NCBI GenBank assembly: GCA_026393855.1
Contig: JAPKZJ010000112.1
Location: forward strand, 1-64,000
Length of the DNA stretch: 64,000 nucleotides
Direction of reading: 5' to 3'
From: Candidatus Aminicenantes bacterium
GTDB taxonomy: Bacteria; Acidobacteriota; Aminicenantia; Aminicenantales; UBA4085
This document shows, in pieces, positions 59,066 to 64,000 of the stretch. The notes under the pieces are model-generated. The model saw only the letters and a list, made by a program, of their open reading frames with translations. It was not told the DNA's origin and did no database searches. The translations under genes were made by a program, and so were the position numbers. Each line of letters starts with the position of its first letter. Positions within the stretch are counted from its first letter, which is position 1.

Positions 59066-60409
59066 TCAACGGAAGCTGTAGTTGACGCCGACGCCGAACC
59101 CGAAGGTGGTCTGCTTGTAGGTCTCGGTATAGGCTCCGAAAGGCGCGTAGGTGATCTGCTTGGAATCGTCCTTGTAGCTGACCAGGATGAGGCCGCCTTC
59201 GACGGACAAATTGTCCATGAGGCTCCAGCGGGCGCCGCATCCGAAGGTGTTGGCCGAAAGCAGGAAATCCATATCGGTCTGATAGTTGGCCAGGACTCCG
59301 TAGCTGCTGTTCAGATAGCCGGCACTGATGGTCAGGGTCTTGAACAGGTCGTACTCCAGGCCGAGGGCAAATTCCATCGTGTTCTTGCTAATGAAGGCTT
59401 CGCGACCGTCCCAGTTGGCCGACTTGTCGAAATCGGTGTTGAACGAGGCGTAGGCGCGAAGCTGGGGCAGGATGGCGTAGGAGGCGCCCAGGGCCAGCGT
59501 CCCGGGAATGTCGGCGTTCGTCTTTTCGCCGTTGGGGAACAGGCCTGTGTCGTCCTGCTTGGTCGCCATGGTCAGCTCCAGCTTGGTGTTCATCTCGTAG
59601 CGGGCGGTAAGGTTCAAGCCCTCGATCGGGGTGACCATGAGGCTGAAGATGGGCGTGATGCCGGATCCGCTGGCGCTGGCGTCGACGGCCTTATTGGCCA
59701 CCAGGGCCGCATAGCCGGTCTGGCCCAACATAGTGAAGAGGTTGGCGGCGGGGATCATCGTGCCGCTCAGGCCCAAGGCGGGGAAGAGGGGATTGACGGA
59801 CACGTTCTCGATCGAGCCTTCGTAGGTATTCTTGGCCGAGACATAGCGGAGGCCGAAGGCCACCGAGAACATCTCGTTGATGGCATAGGTCACGTTGGCC
59901 TGGAAGCCAAGGTACATCGAGCTGCCTTTAAAGGCGATGTCGGCGGCATATTTGGTCGTCGGCAGGCCCATGCTGGATAGCAGGACGGGCAGGGTCGAGA
60001 AGGGCTGTTCGAAGGAGGGCAGGCCGGTCTTATAATCGGCCGCGCCGCCGCCGCCGATGGGCGTAAACCCGAAGGAGAAGGCCAGGGGGCCCTTCTTGTA
60101 GACGGCGTAGAAGTTGGGGTATAAGGGGGCCCGGACTTCGCCGACATAAGTCCCATTGTTGAGGTAGGGGAACTCGTTGACGACGGTTTTGTCCTGGCTG
60201 ATGGTCTGGTTGCTTAGGTACAGATGGAAACCGTCCTGAAGCCTGATCAGACCGGCGGGGTTGTAATAGACCGCGTCCGTCTCGATCGAGGCGTAACGGG
60301 CCAGCAACCGGTAGAAGCCGATGCTTTGGTTCGTGTTCGTCACGATGGATGGGAAGGCCATCGGGACGGACACCAGAACCACTAGCGCCAACAGGATGCT
60401 CTTCTTCAT
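59066..60409 (-). CDS. FadL/OMPP1/TodX-type outer membrane transport protein
   Basis: The 447-residue protein has a signal peptide (MKKSILLALVVLVSVPMAFPS). Strands with the NPAGL motif (VYYNPAGLIRL) of the OMPP1/FadL/TodX family follow near the N-terminus, and the C-terminus is NYSFR. FadL-like barrels take up hydrophobic compounds such as fatty acids or aromatics across the outer membrane. AGGAGG lies four bases before the ATG. The gene has its own promoter and terminator, so it is a single unit. Confidence 0.9.
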   Translation of the reverse strand: MKKSILLALVVLVSVPMAFPSIVTNTNQSIGFYRLLARYASIETDAVYYNPAGLIRLQDGFHLYLSNQTISQDKTVVNEFPYLNNGTYVGEVRAPLYPNFYAVYKKGPLAFSFGFTPIGGGGAADYKTGLPSFEQPFSTLPVLLSSMGLPTTKYAADIAFKGSSMYLGFQANVTYAINEMFSVAFGLRYVSAKNTYEGSIENVSVNPLFPALGLSGTMIPAANLFTMLGQTGYAALVANKAVDASASGSGITPIFSLMVTPIEGLNLTARYEMNTKLELTMATKQDDTGLFPNGEKTNADIPGTLALGASYAILPQLRAYASFNTDFDKSANWDGREAFISKNTMEFALGLEYDLFKTLTISAGYLNSSYGVLANYQTDMDFLLSANTFGCGARWSLMDNLSVEGGLILVSYKDDSKQITYAPFGAYTETYKQTTFGFGVGVNYSFR

Positions 60410-60463
60410 AAGACCTCCTAAAAAATGTGGTAGTTCAACGGTTTATCCGCTGCAGATGGCGGA

Positions 60464-60491
60464 ATTCTACATATTTCTGGGATTAATGCAA
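60464..60491 (-). promoter_or_regulatory. Promoter of the FadL-like gene
   Basis: On the minus strand TTGCAT (60486-60491) and TAGAAT (60464-60469) are 16 bases apart. The predicted leader is about 48 bases and ends in AGGAGG before the ATG. Nearby, GCGCCGGCC-ATT-GGCCGGTGC (60603-60623) forms a hairpin of unknown role in the same 303-base gap. Confidence 0.65.
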
Positions 60492-60674
60492 GTCCCCGCC
60501 GGCCGGAGGGTTGGGCCGCCCGGGACATTAGTCTTTGATCCTTGCTTAAAACGATACGATGGCAGGCAAACGCCTCAAGCTCTTTGGGGGGGAGGCAGAG
60601 AAGCGCCGGCCATTGGCCGGTGCGGAACGTTGGAGGGGGACCCGGCTAAAGGGGCCCTCTCCAAGGGAGCCCAT

Positions 60675-60701
60675 TTGACATTCGCCTTCCAAGTCGATAA
60701 T
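60675..60701 (+). promoter_or_regulatory. Promoter of the sugar porter gene (near-leaderless)
   Basis: Perfect TTGACA (60675-60680) is followed by GATAAT (60696-60701) at 15 bases, or by TAATTT at 17. The start codon at 60713 lies about five bases after the predicted transcription start, and no ribosome site is seen. Confidence 0.55.
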
Positions 60702-60712
60702 TTGAACCCTCC

Positions 60713-62137
60713 ATGACCACACCCGCCGCCCCCATCCCTTCCTCGCCGGACGAAGGCGTCCGACTCCGCCTTGGGCTGATCTGGATGATCTCGATCGCGG
60801 CCGCCATGGGAGGCCTTCTCTTCGGCTACGACTGGGTCGTGATCGGGGGGGCCAAGCCGTTCTTCGAGCGCTTTTTCCAGCTGACCAGCGCTTCGGCCAA
60901 GGGGTGGGCCAACAGCTGCGCTCTTATCGGCTGCCTCGTCGGGGCCATGGCCGCCGGTGCTCTGAGCGACCGATTCGGCCGCAAGCGGCTGCTCATGGGC
61001 TCGGCCCTGATCTTCATCGTCACTTCGATCGGCAACGGGCTGGCCCCGTCCTTCACCGCCTTCGTCCTCTGGCGGATGCTGGGCGGGACGGCCATCGGCC
61101 TGGCCTCCAACCTGTCGCCGATGTATATTGCCGAGATCTCGCCGGCCCGACTGCGGGGCCGCCTGGTGGCGGTCAACCAATTGACCATCGTCGTCGGCAT
61201 CCTGTTGGCCCAGTTCATCAACTGGTGGCTGGTCAGGGGGCTTCCGGCCGGCGCCACCGACGCTTTCATCAGGGGCTCCTGGTATGGGACTATCGGCTGG
61301 CGCTGGATGTTCGGTCTGACGGCTGTGCCGGCCCTGCTATTCTTCTTGGGGACTCTGGCCGTGCCTGAAAGCCCCCGTTGGCTGGCCAAAAACGGCAAAC
61401 GGGAGCGGGCCCGCCGAATCCTGGCCCGGCTGGGAGGGGACGCTTACGCAGGTGCCGCTCTGGCCGATATCGAATCAACCCTGACCGGCGAGACTGAGAA
61501 GGTCGATTTCCGCGCTCTGTTTGACCCCCGCCTGCGGCGGGTGCTGGTTCTGGGGGTTGTCCTTGCCGTCTTCCAACAATGGTGCGGCATCAACGTGATC
61601 TTCAATTATGCCGAGGAGATCTTTCGGGCGGCCGGCTACGATATCTCCAGCGTTCTGTCGAATATCGCCTGGACGGGATCGGTCAATCTGGTCTTTACTT
61701 TCGTCGCTCTGGGAGCGGTCGACAGGCGCGGCCGTCGGCCGCTGATGCTCCTGGGTTCGGCCGGACTGGCGGTCATCTATACCGGCATGGGGATCGGCTA
61801 TGCCTCCGGCTTAAAGGGCCTGCCTATGCTGCTTCTGGTCTTGGCGGCTATCGGGTGCTACGGTATGTCGTTGGCGCCCGTGACCTGGGTCGTCATCAGC
61901 GAGATCTTCCCCAACCGGATCCGCGGCGCGGCCGTGTCAGTGGCTACGACCTCCCTCTGGGCCGCGTGCTTCGTCCTGACTTTTACCTTCCCGCTTCTCA
62001 ATAAAGGACTGGGCCCGGCCGGGACCTTCGGGCTCTACGCCCTGATCTGCGCGGGGGGATTCGTCTTCATCCGGGCCCGTTTGCCCGAGACCAAGGGCAA
62101 AAGCCTGGAAGCCATCGAAAAAGAGCTGGTCCGGTAA
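60713..62137 (+). CDS. MFS sugar porter
   Basis: The 474-residue protein has twelve membrane segments and the sugar-porter signatures: GGLLFGYDWVVIGG, DRFGRKRLL in loop 2-3, PESPRWLAKNGKRERA in the mid loop, DRRGRRPLM in loop 8-9, and PETKGKSLE at the C-terminus. It is like XylE/AraE-type proton-sugar symporters. The sugar cannot be read from the sequence. It would feed the hexose route that includes the PPi-type PFK. Confidence 0.93.
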   Translation: MTTPAAPIPSSPDEGVRLRLGLIWMISIAAAMGGLLFGYDWVVIGGAKPFFERFFQLTSASAKGWANSCALIGCLVGAMAAGALSDRFGRKRLLMGSALIFIVTSIGNGLAPSFTAFVLWRMLGGTAIGLASNLSPMYIAEISPARLRGRLVAVNQLTIVVGILLAQFINWWLVRGLPAGATDAFIRGSWYGTIGWRWMFGLTAVPALLFFLGTLAVPESPRWLAKNGKRERARRILARLGGDAYAGAALADIESTLTGETEKVDFRALFDPRLRRVLVLGVVLAVFQQWCGINVIFNYAEEIFRAAGYDISSVLSNIAWTGSVNLVFTFVALGAVDRRGRRPLMLLGSAGLAVIYTGMGIGYASGLKGLPMLLLVLAAIGCYGMSLAPVTWVVISEIFPNRIRGAAVSVATTSLWAACFVLTFTFPLLNKGLGPAGTFGLYALICAGGFVFIRARLPETKGKSLEAIEKELVR

Positions 62138-62207
62138 AAAGCCGGTACTTCGGACCGCTTGGATTTTCCCGTAATTGGGAGATGCATCGAACTTAAGCCG
62201 GAGGCCG

Positions 62208-63656
62208 TCAGCGGTAAAGCTTGGGGGAGAGCTCGATGGTTGCGAAAAAGACCGGTCCCGCTTTCCCGCCGTGCCAGGCGGCGCCTAGGCAGAGCCAGGG
62301 GACGTATGATGGAACGTACCCGATCCTGAGCAACGAGGCGTGTCCGCCGCCCGCGACCGTCCATCCGCCCGCGATCCGGAAGCCGCCCCATTTCTCCCAG
62401 ACCAGCTCAAGCTGGCTTCCGGCCGTGATCGTCGTTTCCGTGCCTGTCCGCTCGGCTTCCAGGAACACGCCTGCGCTCCCGGATTGGCTGGGGTATTCGG
62501 TCGAATAGTAGCCGTGCTTCAAATGGAATGAGGCGGCGTCGACGAGCCCTCGGCCAGGCTCTCCGGTCAGGGAGATCGTGGCATGGACCATGCGGCCGCG
62601 CGTTTCGGGCCGCGGCCGGGCCAAGTCGGCGGGATCCGCCGGCACGGCCTCGGGTCCGAGGGAAGGCGTGCCGGTGGCGGGGGGCAGACCAGATGCGAAT
62701 TCCCTGATCAAGGCGGCCACCCGTTCCGGCTTTTCCTGCTGCGGCGAATGGCCGGCTCCCTCGATGATCTCGCCTCGGGCGCCGGGGATCAAGTCCAGGG
62801 CCCTGGCCATGACTTCGGGCTTCAGGACGCCGTCGTCCGCGCCCCAGATAAGAAGCGTGGGGGAGACGATCTCCTTGAGCTTCGGCTCCCAGGCGGCTAC
62901 GACGGGACGCGCGAGCATCTGAATGGCCCATAACCTGTTGACCCGGAGCCGCGCCGGTGTGGTGAACATCGGCTCCCCGTCGGCGGCCGAAGTCGGAACG
63001 GGCCGACCCCATTTTGCCGCCGAGCCGCGGGCGATCATGTCCATGATCGCGGCATTGCCTGTGAGATTGAACATGGGCCCGGCCAGTCCGTTGCGTTTGG
63101 CCAGCTCGAAGGCCAGGCCCGGCTTGATCGGGAGCTTGAAACCGACCGTGATGGCGTCGATCAAAACCAAGCCGGCCGGTTTGCACTCCTCGGTCAGCTC
63201 GAGATGCCAGGCCAGCCCGCCGCCGGTCGAGTGGCCGACGAGGACAGCCCCTTCGAGGGCGCCGGCGGCCCTCAGAACCGTCAGCAGTCTGGCGGTCATG
63301 CGTTCGTAGTCGTAGGAAACCGGCTTGTCGGTGAAGGAATCGCCGTATCCGGGCAGATCGACCAGGATGACCCGGAAATCCGAAGCCAGGTCGCGGGCCA
63401 GCTCGGCATACGCGGCCGACGTGGCGCAGATCCCGTGCAGGAGGACGATTGTCCGGCCACTCTCCGGGCCGGCGACGCGGAATGCGGCAAAAAACGAGCT
63501 GGAGGCGGGGGTTTCCTCGAGCCGGACGCGGTAAGCCGGCAAATGGCGGAAGAACTCTGCGGCCGGGCCGTCTTGGGCCGGCAGGGCTGAGGGCAGAGCG
63601 GCGAGCAGGACGAAAAGGGCTCCAAGCCCCCAAGCCTGCCGTCGGGAAGGGATCAA
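62208..63656 (-). CDS. Secreted alpha/beta hydrolase fused to a C-terminal beta-rich domain
   Basis: The 482-residue protein has a signal peptide (residues about 1-27). An alpha/beta hydrolase domain (about 35-320) follows, with oxyanion-hole LLHGICAT, nucleophile Ser in GHSTGGG, Asp in WGADDGVL and His in GAGHSPQ. A domain of about 130 residues with alternating strands (ETTITAGSQLELVWEKWGGFRIAGGWTV) ends it and looks like a small beta-barrel or sandwich. The start overlaps the PTS EIIA gene as ATGA. The ester or amide substrate is unknown. Confidence 0.82.
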   Translation of the reverse strand: MIPSRRQAWGLGALFVLLAALPSALPAQDGPAAEFFRHLPAYRVRLEETPASSSFFAAFRVAGPESGRTIVLLHGICATSAAYAELARDLASDFRVILVDLPGYGDSFTDKPVSYDYERMTARLLTVLRAAGALEGAVLVGHSTGGGLAWHLELTEECKPAGLVLIDAITVGFKLPIKPGLAFELAKRNGLAGPMFNLTGNAAIMDMIARGSAAKWGRPVPTSAADGEPMFTTPARLRVNRLWAIQMLARPVVAAWEPKLKEIVSPTLLIWGADDGVLKPEVMARALDLIPGARGEIIEGAGHSPQQEKPERVAALIREFASGLPPATGTPSLGPEAVPADPADLARPRPETRGRMVHATISLTGEPGRGLVDAASFHLKHGYYSTEYPSQSGSAGVFLEAERTGTETTITAGSQLELVWEKWGGFRIAGGWTVAGGGHASLLRIGYVPSYVPWLCLGAAWHGGKAGPVFFATIELSPKLYR

Positions 63657-64000
63657 CCTTCGACCGCCTCGCCGATGAGCCGGACGATCGCGTCCCGGTC
63701 GGGGGCGGACCGCAGGGCGTCTCGGAACTCCTCATGCATCAGCCGGCGGGAGAGACGGGCCAGCAGCTTTAAATGCTCCTCTGCTCCCCGGCCGGACGGG
63801 ATCGCCAGCATCACCGCCAGATCGACGGGCTGTTCGTCGTCCGCCTCCCAGAGAAACGGCGCGGCGAATCGGAGGACCGCCATGCACGGCGAATGGACGT
63901 AGGGGGTTTTGCCGTGGGGGATAGCCACCCCGAAACCGATGCTCGTGGAGGACGTGTCCTCCCGCCGCCGGAGGGCCTCTTCGAGTTCCGCTCGGCGGTC
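63653..64000 (-). CDS. PTS fructose/mannitol-type EIIA domain protein (partial)
   Basis: The gene runs off the right edge, so the N-terminus is missing. The visible 115 residues contain STSIGFGVAIPHGKT, the EIIA_2 signature with the phosphorylated His in IPHGKT, and the domain then continues to the end (LARLSRRLMHEEFRDALR). EIIA_2 domains pass phosphate from HPr to sugars or to regulators such as PtsN. Its role cannot be told apart from PtsN here. The hydrolase gene overlaps its end by four bases. Confidence 0.88.
   Translation of the reverse strand, partial: DRRAELEEALRRREDTSSTSIGFGVAIPHGKTPYVHSPCMAVLRFAAPFLWEADDEQPVDLAVMLAIPSGRGAEEHLKLLARLSRRLMHEEFRDALRSAPDRDAIVRLIGEAVEG

Overview
The window is GC-rich bacterial chromosome. 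It reads as a diderm: it encodes outer-membrane beta-barrel proteins of the FadL and Omp85 types, TonB C-terminal domains, a lipoprotein and many proteins with cleavable signal peptides. A Pkn-type kinase with TPRs, two secreted S9 peptidases, Na+/solute symporters, an ECF sigma/anti-sigma pair and a corrinoid/folate methyl-transfer set fit an uncultured heterotroph of the Acidobacteriota/Aminicenantota kind. That placement is inference from gene style; there is no rRNA to confirm it. I see no phage, transposase, integrase or CRISPR array, so most of the window is ordinary chromosome with a few small repeat elements.

Layout. 1-5.3 kb: the tail of a probable penicillin-binding protein, a bidirectional terminator, a Trp-rich DUF6600-like secreted protein, an SSS symporter and a B12-binding radical SAM enzyme. 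5.3-9.3 kb: smc, then a divergent PilZ protein. 9.4-13 kb: tRNA-Thr(CGU), a large Ser/Thr kinase-TPR protein and a degenerate tRNA-Met-like 3' half. 13-18.4 kb: MuiA-like (DUF4139) protein, gamma-carbonic-anhydrase-like protein, XRE/ImmA regulator, a small anchored protein, a Nudix hydrolase, a lone ribbon-helix-helix protein and a small membrane protein. 18.4-22.3 kb, minus strand: ArsR regulator, thioredoxin, anchored MsrBA and a Pif1-WYL helicase, followed by a single-domain response regulator. 22.4-29.9 kb: S9 peptidase, a MetF/MTHFR_C/pterin-methyltransferase fusion and a TPR lipoprotein. 30-32.6 kb: ECF sigma, anti-sigma and a protein with three TonB_C domains. 32.7-42.2 kb, minus strand: membrane and LiaF-like proteins, then oxidoreductases (SDR, FAD-binding, OYE), a PPi-type phosphofructokinase and a TIM-barrel isomerase. 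42.3-47.2 kb: a second S9 peptidase, a corrinoid protein, a long inverted-repeat element and a DMT permease. 47.2-57.3 kb: SSS symporter and RlmN on plus; RumA-like methyltransferase, Gfo/Idh oxidoreductase, GH38, LysE and Omp85-like barrel on minus. 57.4-64 kb: URO-D-type methyltransferase, FadL-like porin, sugar porter, alpha/beta hydrolase fusion and a PTS EIIA.

How the genes may work together. Three parts of one-carbon metabolism lie apart in the window: a URO-D-family methyltransferase with the H-x-C...C zinc triad, a free corrinoid protein, and one polypeptide joining a pterin-binding methyltransferase to MetF and MTHFR_C. Together they could move a methyl group from an unknown donor via cobalamin to tetrahydrofolate and on to methylene-THF. 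This is the best candidate for an undescribed system. Other functional groups are a thiol-redox unit (ArsR, Trx, MsrBA), a signal-controlled envelope unit (ECF sigma, anti-sigma, TonB_C) and carbohydrate use (GH38, Gfo/Idh, TIM-barrel isomerase, sugar porter, PPi-PFK).

Several genes without a Shine-Dalgarno sequence have a -10 element only a few bases before the start codon, which suggests leaderless transcription. Repeat elements supply the C-terminal codons of three flanking proteins.
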